From Malurus cyaneus samueli (Eukaryota; Chordata; Aves; Passeriformes; Maluridae): a DNA stretch of 64,000 nt. The DNA lies in the NCBI GenBank assembly GCA_009741485.1, contig CM019236.1:54031204-54095203 (forward strand), read 5' to 3'. The notes beneath the pieces were generated by a model, which saw only the letters and a program-made list of their open reading frames with translations, was not told the DNA's origin and ran no database searches. Every line of letters begins with the position of its first letter. The first letter of the stretch is position 1. The position numbers were made by a program, and so were the translations under genes. Positions 11,756 through 22,284 of the stretch are shown piece by piece.

Positions 11756-14700
11756 CTATCAATGACAAGTACTTATAATAATGGGAGTTTTTGTTCTCCC
11801 TGATGAGCTCAGTGAGCTTCAGTACCCAATTATTTAGCATTAGAAGTCATTGTTAACGAATTAGTTTTACAAATTTGTGAGACAAGGCTGATGTACTCCA
11901 AACAGATTGTGATAAATTTGGGGAATAGTGTGAATTTTCAGTGCAATGATATCTGCTTGAATTTACTTGGTCTGAGTAATGCAGAAACAAAGCAGTGAGC
12001 TCATGATTTTTTACATAATGGAAATGTAGCAAAGAGTGTGATTAAAATAAATAATGCACATAAAATCAGTTCCAAATGTCTTACTAATATTTATGGGATA
12101 TACATCTGTGAGAAAACAACTTTCAACCTGACTTAAATTGAGGATGCAGTGCCAGATGCAGGAAAAGCAGGTTAAATACCCCAGATCAGCCCCATTTCAG
12201 CAAGACAGTGTAACTGTGCAGCAGTGAGTGCTGAGTCAAGCAGGGCCAAGGAAAGAAAGGTTGCTCAGTTGGGTAGGATTCGTCCACACTCTCCATGCAC
12301 CATCCTCACAGATGTACACCAGCTTAGCCCTGAACCCCTTGAACACACATGATTAATTACCTTTCACAGAAAAGCACCTCTCTCCTCTGCTGTATCCAAA
12401 TATAGAATTTTCCAAAGAAAATACACAGATGGTAGAAGATTCCGACCAGGACCAGAGGAGAGTTAGTCTGACATCACATGGTTGGTCAAAGATAAAAGCA
12501 GGTGTTCCTTGTCATTAACAAGCCAGGCTGTCATCTTTGTAGTTATTGCATTGCTCGGAACCATTTTTGACACCGTGTTCAAAAGTGTTAAAATCCTGCA
12601 ATTGATACTGGTAAATTTGGAAAGGCATCTATTACAGCTATTTTTATTCTGTATTCGTTTCACAGGGAGACATCGTGATGTTACTGATCCTGCCTCTAAA
12701 GCTGAGATCAGAAAACCTACACCAGAGTAACTTTACTAATTTCATTATATAATTCTTAAACTCTGTTTCCTCAATTTCATTGAGTATATAGAATGGCACA
12801 GAGTGACAGAAAAATATAGTGGCTATTTCATTTGTGATAATTTGTAAAAGAAATTCCTGACAGTTACACATCCTGACAGTGTAACTGTCCCAATGTTACA
12901 AAACTCATATTGTGCTACCATCTATCTTTTCTAAAACAGAGTAAACTAAATACGTATTTAAACTTGCATACACCTGATTTTTCATTTTTAATAATTTTCC
13001 AAATGCATTAAAAGAATGCATTGTTTAATTCCTTTTCTTCTTTCTATTTCTGCCTAGATGAAATGATAAATTCTGTTCTTTTTAAGGACAAATCTAAGGA
13101 GACATTTATCATCCAAAGAGCAAATGAATCAAAATATAGTCTGATTAAGGAATTTATAATTCTACAAACACAGATAGCTCTCAGTAGCCTGATGATCTTA
13201 AATATGTTAACATTTTAATGAACATTTGTAATAATCAGTACACTATCATATGTCAGTATATCTGAACAGCAACATGGATCAGACTACAAAATCCCTGCAC
13301 CTAAGGGAAATCCAGTAACCTAAACAGTTACTATTATTAATGCAAGCATCACATTTAATGTAAAAAATTTGCAAACATAATAACCAAATATTAGGGAAGG
13401 GATGTTTCCTTTATATCCATGGGTCCTTTTTCACAGATGTGCTTCTCCAGGGGCCATCTGAAAATATTTTTGCTTATACTGAGCTTTACCTGTTCTACAG
13501 TACCATTGGTCCATTTGATAAACAGTCACAAATACAGAAAATGTTGTTCACGTTTTAAAAATTCTTTTTAGGAAAGACAGTTATTTCTCTAGGTCTTGGT
13601 CTAGAGATGGAAGGTGCTGACTTTTTTTTTTTGATTATTTACGGAAAGAACTCAGAGTTCTTGTTTCGCACCTACTGAGTTTGCACATTACAGAGCTCTG
13701 CTTGGAATACAAGTTACAATCATTCTAATTCTGAACCTTTTGCACAGGGGTTTATTGAATTGATACAGACCAGGATCCACCATAAAGTGAAACTGATTGT
13801 ATTTTAAACTAGATTTTTTTTTCCATGAAGACTGAATTTTTTGTCAATGTTTTGGAGATGTCCAAAAACTCCTGCTGGACACTGCAGGTCATTGATAATT
13901 ATTCTGAGGGATGATAGGGCAGTAGTGCTTGCCCTGCATTGTCCAGTGAAAAATGTTTTCTCTTCATTAGGCAAGATTCTTTTATTCCAAGTGTTGCAAA
14001 CCAAAGAAAGTCAGTCTTCCATCACTGCATAGATATTTGTTCACCTATTTCTCATTCACTGCTAACTATAAAAAATGTCTACTTGGGAGCACACAGCAGT
14101 ATAATCAACTTTATGGAGCAGATGTCATAGGGGTTTTGCTATAAAAAATTGCCTTACATTTCCTTTTTAACATGTTCAAAGTATTAAGTCTTTGTTGACA
14201 TTCTCAATTCATACAATTATATAGCTTCTAAAAATAAAATCCCGCATTATGTAGCTTGACAAATAATTAATATCTGAAGTTTGTCACAGAATTATATCAG
14301 TTTTTAAAAGTGATTTACAAAGGGCAGGAGGAATGTTAGTTTCTTACCTTCTTATTTCTCAATGCTTTTAATAGTCTATCTGAAAATCATGGAGAAGGTT
14401 TATTTTTATTTTTTTTTCTAACCAGTACTAATCACAATTTGCTTGAAACATTGCAATTTTTATTGTTGTTGTTGTTTTTATTGTTATTTTAATATGGTAA
14501 CTGATGTGGTGGGGTTTTTTTCTGGCAGTCACCACCAGTGCTGTCTAAAGAAAGCAACTCCCTGAACGTGCTCGTTTTTTCTGAGACTGAATAAGAGGGA
14601 TTTTTAGTCACATTATTCTCAATTAGTCTAGGAGGATTTAAACACATCTATATATATATTTATTCTGAAGTGTGGAGATAAGTCATAGGATTAATTATGC

Positions 14701-14814
14701 TATTTAGAAGCTATAAACACACCCCATGATAATGCTGGATCTGTATTTGAACTGTCATTTCTTTAATTCTTTCAGCTGAAGATGTTCTTTCCCTCTAGAA
14801 GTCATGTCCGATGA
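11756..14814. other. AT-rich unique DNA, no gene seen
   Basis: No gene or confident repeat is recognised. An 11-bp inverted repeat lies at 12859-12889, short T runs are near 13621 and 13806, and a (TTG)n stretch is at about 14463-14476. Open frames reach at most about 80 codons and look like chance. Confidence 0.65.
12859..12889. repeat. 11-bp inverted repeat, 9-base loop
   Basis: GACAGTTACAC (12859-12869) and its exact complement GTGTAACTGTC (12879-12889) flank a 9-base loop. The word CCTGACAG also occurs twice directly, at about 12856 and 12873, so the structure may have arisen by local duplication and inversion. No larger folded RNA is evident. Confidence 0.85.
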
Positions 14815-15226
14815 GGGGTGGATGAGGGAGTTGGAGTTATTTAGACTGGAGGAAAGGAGGCTCAGGGCAGACCTCATCACTCTCCACAGATACCTGAAAT
14901 AAGGTTGAATCCAGGTGGGGTTTGTCTCTTTTCCCATGTCTCAAGAAATATGGATGAGAGAAAATGGTCTTAACTTGAAGCGAGGGAGTTCAGATTAGAC
15001 AGTAGGGGAAAAAAAATCACTGAAAGAGGGATTGGGTGGTGGAGTAAGTTGTCCAGTGAGATGATGGAGTCACCACACCTGGAAGTGCTCAAGAGATGTC
15101 TGGATGTGACCCTGCAGGATACGGCTTAGGGTCTTGCTGGCCCTTTATGGTGATGCAGGATTTATGGCAGAACTGGGTGATCTTGAATGTGGTCTTCTCC
15201 AACCCTGAAAATTCTGCAATCTTGTT
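14815..15226 (+). mobile_element. CR1 LINE fragment, 3' end, sense
   Basis: A plus-strand CR1 copy begins within the C-terminal reverse-transcriptase region. Around 14830-14900 a frame reads ELFRLEERRLRADLITLHRY, which matches the conserved block LFSLEKRRLRGDLI-YKYLK of avian CR1 proteins. The 3' part contains the usual closing text TTCTCCAACCCTGAAAATTCTGCAATC, a degenerate form of the CR1 terminus. The copy is about 410 bases long, 5'-truncated, with stops and indels. It lies 570 bases from a second plus-strand CR1. The two are separate insertions, because each has its own C-terminal region and 3' end. Confidence 0.9.
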
Positions 15227-15794
15227 TCCAAAACCAATTTAAATATAGAGGCAGACAGCTGAAATGAGTGTCCCTTGATAAGTCAGGTCCTTTCAGTATG
15301 GATTTTGGAATTTTTTTTTTTTGGTGACAGATACTGAACCCCTAAATATTCTTCACAATAGTTCGAGGTGGCCAAAGTCTCTTGTCTGCATACACCACAG
15401 ACTACTTGTATAAGTGGTAATAAGCAAATTGCAGAGGCACTGGAAAGATTCAACATCTCTCTTGTGGAAATATGTAGGGGAAAGTGAAGAATAACTACAC
15501 CAACCTACAGAGTAGGTCACAAGATTTGAGGAAGGCATTGTGGAATATCTTCTAGGTGTGGCTGCAAATAAATATTACTCAAAACAAATCAGAGAAGAGA
15601 ACACAGCCCAATTTAAAAACAACCACGCTTTGTGCCTTCAAGTCTGTGCTCCTCATGACTACTTGGTATTTTGTATTATTTGACATGTATCTCGTAACTG
15701 AACCACAGGGGCTGGGTACAATATGTTTGTACTAATCCAGTTACAGCACAGGAAAAAGTCCTGGCAATGTAATTATACACATTTTCTTCTTGCT
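15227..15794. other. Spacer between two CR1 copies
   Basis: About 570 bases of AT-rich sequence contain a T12-type run near 15309 and nothing recognisable as a gene. The right end joins the 5'-truncated start of the next CR1. Confidence 0.6.
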
Positions 15795-16835
15795 GTGGTC
15801 AGATACAAGCCCACCTAGGACCAGCTGGATAAAAACATCCTGTGATGAGCAAGTGGCGCAGCAGTCAAGTGCAAAGGGTTGCAGTGAACGGGGTGACATC
15901 AGACTGGGGACTTGTCACTGGTGGGGTTACACAGGGGTCCCATCGTTAGCCCTGTGTTCTTACACATCTTCATAAATGGCTTGGATTCAGGACTGGAAGG
16001 GTTACTAAGTTCACAGATGATAGAGAACTAAGAGAGGCTGTCCACTCCCTCGAGGTCAGGGAGGCCCTGCAGAGAGACCTGGACAAATGAGAGGACTGGG
16101 CAGGCACCAACCATGTGAAATTCAACAAGGGAAAAGTGCTGGATTCTGCATCTGGGATGGGTAACCCTGGATGTACAGACTAGGCAATGAGAGGCTGGAG
16201 AGCAGAAATAGTGCAGGAAAGGACCTGTGGGTCCTGGTCAATGGCAAGTGACCATGATCCAGCAGTGCCCTGGCAGCCAGGAGGGCACCCGTGTCCTGGG
16301 CATCAGGCCCAGCATGCCAGCCGGCAAGGGAGGGGATTGTCCCGCTCTGCTCTGGCCTGGGTGCCTCAAGCTCCAGTGCTGGGGCATTTGTGCCACAGCA
16401 CAGAACAGACATTGAGCTGTTGAGAGTGTCAAAGGAGGCACCAAAGGTGGTGAAGGGGAGGGAAGCCGTGTGAGGAGGGCTGAGGCACTCGTCTGTTCAG
16501 CCTGAGGAGACTGAGGGAACCTCAGTGCAGGACAAGCTCCTGTGAGGGGAAGAGGGCTGGCACTGATCCCTTCTCTGTGGTGACAGTGACAGGACCCGAG
16601 GATATGGCCTCAAGTTGCACCAGGGAGGTTTAGGTTGGATATCAGGAAAATTCCTTCACCCATGTCGCGTGTTTGGTACTAACAGCTCTCCTAGTCACAG
16701 CACCAAATCTGACAAGTTCCAAGAGGAGATTGGACAGCACCCTCAGACACATGGAATGACTCCTGGGATGGTGCTGTGCAGGTGAGCACTCAACAATCCC
16801 GTGGATCTCTTTGAACCTGTCATACTATGGGATTT
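15795..16835 (+). mobile_element. CR1 LINE fragment with reverse-transcriptase remnant, sense
   Basis: This is the longest CR1 copy in the window, about 1040 bases on the plus strand. Near 15930-15985 a frame reads SPVFLHIFINGLD, matching the conserved GPVLFNIFINDLD block upstream of the CR1 catalytic site. The catalytic aspartate pair is still visible as F-T-D-D at 16010-16021 (family form FADD). A downstream block at about 16060-16135 resembles the QRDLD...KFNKGKCRVL segment. The body after that is rich in GC and frameshifted. The 3' end near 16810-16835 is worn (CATACTATGGGATT in place of the standard tail). The element is dead: stops and frameshifts break every frame. Confidence 0.92.
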
Positions 16836-19030
16836 GGTAACTAAATTTAATATGGTATCCAAAAGCAAAGAAGATTTTTTGCTTAGAATGGGTCGTTGTC
16901 AAGTAAAGCCATTTAAATTGTACTACAGTGTAACATCTTCAATAAGTGCCTGACGGATTAAATAGAAACAATGATCCATTGACACTGTGACGTCTAAATT
17001 CCAAGAGGAGTGTAATTTTTTTCTTCTTTTGCTTAGGCCTCAGTATCATAAAAATTTACCTGCAAATAATTTATTTGTCCATAACAGTTTGTTAGTGTTT
17101 CTATTTTGCTCAACTTGCATAAAACCCAAAAGTCCTTAATTTTGTGCACAACAAAACTTAAAAATATACTCCTGCTTCTAAAGTCCCACTGATTCAACCC
17201 TGCCACAATGTCCTTCAGACAAATACAGTGCTGTGTAAATTGTCTTGTAGCTGATTTAAACTTAACCTTTTTTTTTGTGTTGCACTTCTTGAAATACTTT
17301 TGACACCAGAGGTTGCTATGTTTAGGATTGTAAAGGGATGGAGTGACTCATTGAGAAGTCTAATTCCACCCATTATAATCTTGCCTCCTGGTTTATTCTA
17401 TTTTAAGTGTTTTTGATCTGGAAGATAATTCTGTAACCTTCAGATTACTGCTGGGTGACTTCTGCAGAAAGAATTACCAATGCATAAATTTGAATTAGCT
17501 GTTGAGAAATCATGCAGATGTATGCACAGAACATTACAGCAACGTTGTCCAAGGCACAGCAGAAATTGCCTTTAATGCAGTTTAAAGAATCATTGACGCA
17601 CCTTAAACTGCGCAGCATGGTGAAGCGAGACAGCATCTTTACTTTAAAAAAAAAAAACAAACAAACAAAATGCATATACAGGTACCGAGAGCAAAATAAA
17701 GCTTTGAGGGCTGTCTTTCGGGAAATCTGATCACAACAGACTGCTGCTGAATGGCCATTTGGGCTCAGACCTATCGTAGTGGAGAGCGCTGCTGCACATA
17801 CTGTGGAAGTGTCACTTAGACTAATGATTATGAATTATGCAGAGGGTCACATCCTCTTAGTTAAAAGTCAATTCCACATTTCCCCTTAGACTGCCTGACC
17901 TAGTTTACATTTTTTTTTTAGCACTGCTAGCAAATAACCATGCAGAATGAATGCCAAGACCTTCATTTATTCACACTTCGCTTTCCTCCCATAACGTCAA
18001 GTCAGTAAAATGACTGAACAGTTTGAGGTAGAGAGACAGCTGCTATTGGTGGATTAGGAAAAAGCTCCCTTCAGTTTGCTAGGTCATTGAGTAAAGAAGA
18101 ACACTAAAAAGCTGTAGCAACTGTGTGTGTTCTGCTGCAGACTGTGGATTCCATGCATTTATGCCAAAACCATCATTTCTGCACTTTCCCTATTTGGAGA
18201 AAAAGGGCTACAGTTTGACGCATTTTTTGAAAAGCTGCCATTTTGGAACCACTAATCTGACGACACCAGGGTGCACGACCTTCCCCTGTCTTAGTACTAA
18301 CCAGGTAATCTGCTGCACAGATGAGCAAGAGTGCCAGCATGGCTCAGGGCGCCACTGTGGAGCAGGAGGTGCCATAAATATGGCAAATACCTCCCTGGCC
18401 TGGCTGGGAATACCTTGGCATGTCCTTGACACTGAATGGGAAGATGACACATTTGGAGGGCAGCAGCTGAGCAGAAAGTTGTCAGGAAGATGAAGGACTG
18501 CTTAGAGAAGAATGTGTGGGAGGATGTTTTCCTGCCCAGGGATTTTGCCTTTTCTCCCAGTGGTGCTGGCTACTACAGGGAAGGCAAACTGGCCAAGTCC
18601 AGCTCCAGAAGGTTTCTCCCACACAAGCACTAAAGGAGGGAGAAGACTGTCAGCTAGAAGGATAGTTGCCTTTCTTAAAACAAATATACTTCTTTATACC
18701 CTTTCTTTAAAGGTGGATAACATAGTAGAAAATGTAGTTCATCCCTTAGCACAACAGAAGACTTCTCAAACTCGAACACTTCAACTGTAATATTTTTATA
18801 TCAATATCCACTGGTCTTGTTTCTCGTTAGAAATCGAGAAAAAAAACCAGCCTGTCTTTCAACCTATACCTTCATTCAGCAAAGAAAAATAAAAGCATTT
18901 TCCAAAGCAATCCCTCCTTGATGCATATGACTGTGTTTAATATCAATTCTTGGGGACAAAATGCTTCAATGGACAAAGTATTATATGTTATACTGCCTGG
19001 AACGGGGTTTGGCTGAATAGATATTGATTG
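16836..19030. other. Unique DNA, no gene seen
   Basis: No gene is recognised. The part at about 17440-17720 has mixed composition and words such as GAATTAGCTG that are common in conserved enhancers, but this is weak evidence. A short A run followed by (CAAA)n lies at about 17646-17669. Open frames of up to 122 codons (18125-18493) resemble nothing known. Confidence 0.6.
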
Positions 19031-19180
19031 GCTACATGGTACTCACTCAGCTGGTGAAAGCAAGGTGCTGATAATGCCAAGGTTGTGGGTTTGATCCCTG
19101 TACAGGTTACTCACTTAAGAGCTGCTCTGAATGATCCTTGTGGGCTCTTTCCAGCTCAGAATATTTTGTGGTTCTGTGAA
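19031..19180 (+). mobile_element. tRNA-Ile-derived SINE with CR1-type tail (TguSINE1-like)
   Basis: The first half aligns with a vertebrate isoleucine tRNA: CTCAGCTGG (A box region), then GGTGCTGATAATGCCAAGG, which corresponds to the anticodon arm GGTGCTAATAACGCCAAGG, then the B box GGTTTGATCCC at 19088-19098 and CTGTACAGG from the acceptor end. The second half, AATGATCCTTGTGGGCTC followed by CCAGCTCAGAATATTTTGTGG, is the tail of a CR1 element ending in the usual TTCTGTGA. This head-and-tail structure is that of TguSINE1, a SINE described from early passerine evolution and mobilised by a CR1 partner. The anticodon position reads GAT in place of AAT, and many A/B-box changes mark an old, probably silent copy. 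A functional tRNA gene is excluded because the acceptor stem does not pair. Confidence 0.88.
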
Positions 19181-22165
19181 ATGTTCTTTCTTGCAAGAAT
19201 GTCTAAAATTTAATTTATATTTGATTTATAAACTACTGATACTCTGTGATGTAAAACCTTTTCCTTAAGTAAATTAAATAATGCTCTCAGAGCCAAGTCA
19301 GACAAATGGATTCCCATTCTAATTGTGCAGAAGAAAACCGCGTTTCCATCAGAAAAAGCATGAATTAATTTTTAAATTTTGCAGTATGTGCCCAAGGTAA
19401 ATAAATTCAGGCTTTCTGTAACGAGGCTAAAGAATACCTGTAACCTCCCATATGTAAATGTGAAGACTACTAGTTTGAAGAGTCCACAGAATGCCAAACA
19501 TAACAGGACAAGAAGTCTGCAACTGTTTTAACATCTGTCAACTCTAAGAATACAAGCAAATAAAAAAACCCAAACTGTTTACCTGGAAGAACATCAGCTT
19601 GCAACTTTTATGACTAATTGAACCAGTAATTAAAATTGCCATTTACAAGTTACCAAGTCTAAATCTAATGACTGAGCTTCCATTTTCGCCTACATGTAAA
19701 GCTATGAAGGATATTCTTCAGCTTCAACCCTGAAGCCATTTCTATTTCTTTCTGTCTTTTTTAAAAATGTTTTTTTTCTTTTTTTCAGTTGTTATTTTCA
19801 AAAGAGTCCAGGATTGTTTTTTCCCCGACGCACACTTTCCACTAAGCAGATGAAGGACCAAGAAATAAATATGTAATAGGCAAGGAATTGTTGAAAAGAC
19901 CAGCCTGGATGACATACTTAACAGTTGATTTGTCTCCTTTCTGTCCTAGAATCAGACAAATCGATAATTTTTGTAGAGTGTCACCTGGAGTAAAGCCAAG
20001 GATTAGCACAAGTTACATAAGTAAGATAGAGAAGCACAACACTAAGGATCTCGTGTATCCGCATTGTATATACTTCCCATTTGAGAGCTTTCATGTCTAA
20101 AATTAGGAATTGTTTGCTGGAAGATGTATAAAAGGTCCTCTGAGGTTCCAGAGAATAACCATCTGAAAGATTTTTTTACGGCCTTACCTTATAGCTGCTG
20201 TCGACTCCAATTCGTTTTAAATATCTAAAAGACTACAGCTAAATACTCTTCTATAATCCTGTTTCATACTGACTGACAGAATGCTTTTCATTTCATCTTC
20301 TTTTTTTCTTTTTTTTTTTAACTGAGAGTTTTGATTCCCTGCTGAGCTTTCAGGGCAAATGGAGTGGGAGTACTACTGGAGATTGAAGTAACTGTGGTAC
20401 TGGGGTTACTCGGAGTGACAGAAAAGCATATGTGAGCATATAGCATGTAAATGGGATGTGTGGTTATAGTGATTTTCCTTGAAGAGTCGCCACAATCAGG
20501 TAAGACCTTCCTTCTCCCAAGACATATACTCTAATTGAAAGGAAAAGATTGTATGTGTCGCTTTTTATGCACACATCTCTTTTGATGCTGATTTCTACAG
20601 GGCACAAAACATGTTATCTGATTATTCCAAGGACCTCAGCATGCTGATATTCTGGTCAGAGGAAGTAATCACTTCGAAGACATCCTGATTTTAAAAAAAT
20701 ACTAAATCCCATTATTATATTGTCTATGTTTGATAAATATATATATGAGGGACTTAGCAGAAATACCCTTAACCATTGCTTATGGACTGACTTCCTTTTG
20801 TGTGTGGAAAGGAATTCTGTGATTTGCATACTCTGCTCTTCCTTCCTTATAAAATGCATGAACTTTGAACTGCATAGTGAAGAATGTAGGTCTCACGGTT
20901 CCTTGCTTGGACAGAGAATGAACACACAATGTAGCAGATTGCTTTGATTCCGAGGTGAAGCAGACCATAAAATTAATCAAACGAAGAGCTATACTTTGAG
21001 TATGCTCTGGGTTTTTGACTTCTTGTACTGAAAATACCCGGGATACCAAGTGATGATTAGATATCTACCTTCATCACATGATCGCCTATGTGGCCCCTTC
21101 TTTCCCTTCAAGGGAAGCACAAGGATTGGGAAGAAAAATTGATTGAACAGATGAACTGGAACCAGGCCTTCGCACAGGGGAGGAGGTCAGCAGCTGCCTC
21201 GTTACTCCAGTGGCTGGGGTGACTCTGCTGGTGCTCCTAATGGACCACAGTGTCCTCACCAACGCAACCTGTGCCTCCCTTCAGCCCTGACAGCTCTCTC
21301 CCTGCCTGGCCTCCTCCGGTGCAAACCGTGCTAGTTGGTTGTCAGCTCCATCCCAGGCTGTTTGGGCACTGAGGGAGTGTTGGCAGCCCCACGAATTGAC
21401 TCCAGGAGGCCAGAAGAGCAGGTGGGTCACGCACGGTCGGAGAGCAATCCCAGACAGCCGGCAGGTGATGAGCACAGGGGCAACACAGACGGACAAGCAG
21501 TGGAGCAGGGAGCAGGAGGGCAACACCACTTTGTACTCAACTTGACATTAATTACACTTGTTGGAATCCTGTGTGGCTCCTAAGACCTTTTTTGGGGTGT
21601 TAAATTACAGAATATATTTGTTTAGATTCTGCACATAGCTTTCCCTGAAGACTGAAGACTTGGGACTTGGTTGGAGAGGATGGGGAAGAAAGAAGTCCTT
21701 CTCCCACCCTCATGATGTGAAATCTGGCCAGACTTTGGGGGCTGGCAGTTTGTTAATTTGCCCCTAAACATCCATGTGCCTAAGAAAAGTCCTCATAGGC
21801 ATTAAATACTGCTGGCATTCTCAATAGCTCTATTGTGTGGAGTTCTGCATTGTGATGTTTGCTGAGGTGCCCAGATGTTTATAATTAATTTAGTCTGATT
21901 ACTTCTAATTACTCCTTCCTATCTGCATTATCTTGCATTTGTCAACTTCTTATGTAAGTAGCCCTGCTGCCTATTTAGTTTAGTTTTGTGAGGTCCCTTT
22001 GGAAGTTCTTAACCTTCTCTAGTGATGACTAATCTAAATAATTGTGCTCTCTGTAATTTTTTCACACCCTTTCCCCCAGAACATTAATAAGGAAAAGAGT
22101 CTTATCCAAAAACAGAAACATGAAGAATCCCACTGCAATTCTGTCATGATGAAAACTGACCATTA
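19181..22165. other. Unique DNA with a GC-richer patch, no gene seen
   Basis: No gene is recognised. Most is AT-rich, with T runs at about 19770 and 20308. A patch at about 21170-21530 is clearly richer in G, C and CpG than its surroundings (for example CACGCACGGTCGGAG near 21430). I cannot assign it to a repeat family or an exon. Overlapping open frames there on both strands (about 82 codons) reflect the composition. Confidence 0.55.
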
Positions 22166-22284
22166 TTCCTTCTTTCTTTCTTTAGTTCTCTCTTTCCTTC
22201 CCTCCTCTCTTTCATCTCTTTCTCCCCCTTTCCTTCTTCCTTTCTTTATTTCCCTTTCTGCCTTCCCACTTTCTTTCTTTCCCT
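22166..22284. repeat. Pyrimidine-rich (CTTT/CCTT)n tract
   Basis: Nearly 120 bases consist of T and C with only a few purines (near 22184, 22214, 22248 and 22268). The units are irregular: CTTT, CCTT, TCTC. This is a degenerate microsatellite. It codes for nothing plausible. Confidence 0.9.

Noticed and set aside
16122..16473. Cluster of overlapping open frames on both strands
   Set aside because: All lie inside the decayed plus-strand CR1 and reflect its GC-rich composition.
19031..19110. A functional isoleucine tRNA gene
   Set aside because: The acceptor arm does not pair, boxes carry substitutions, and a CR1 tail follows, so it is the SINE head.
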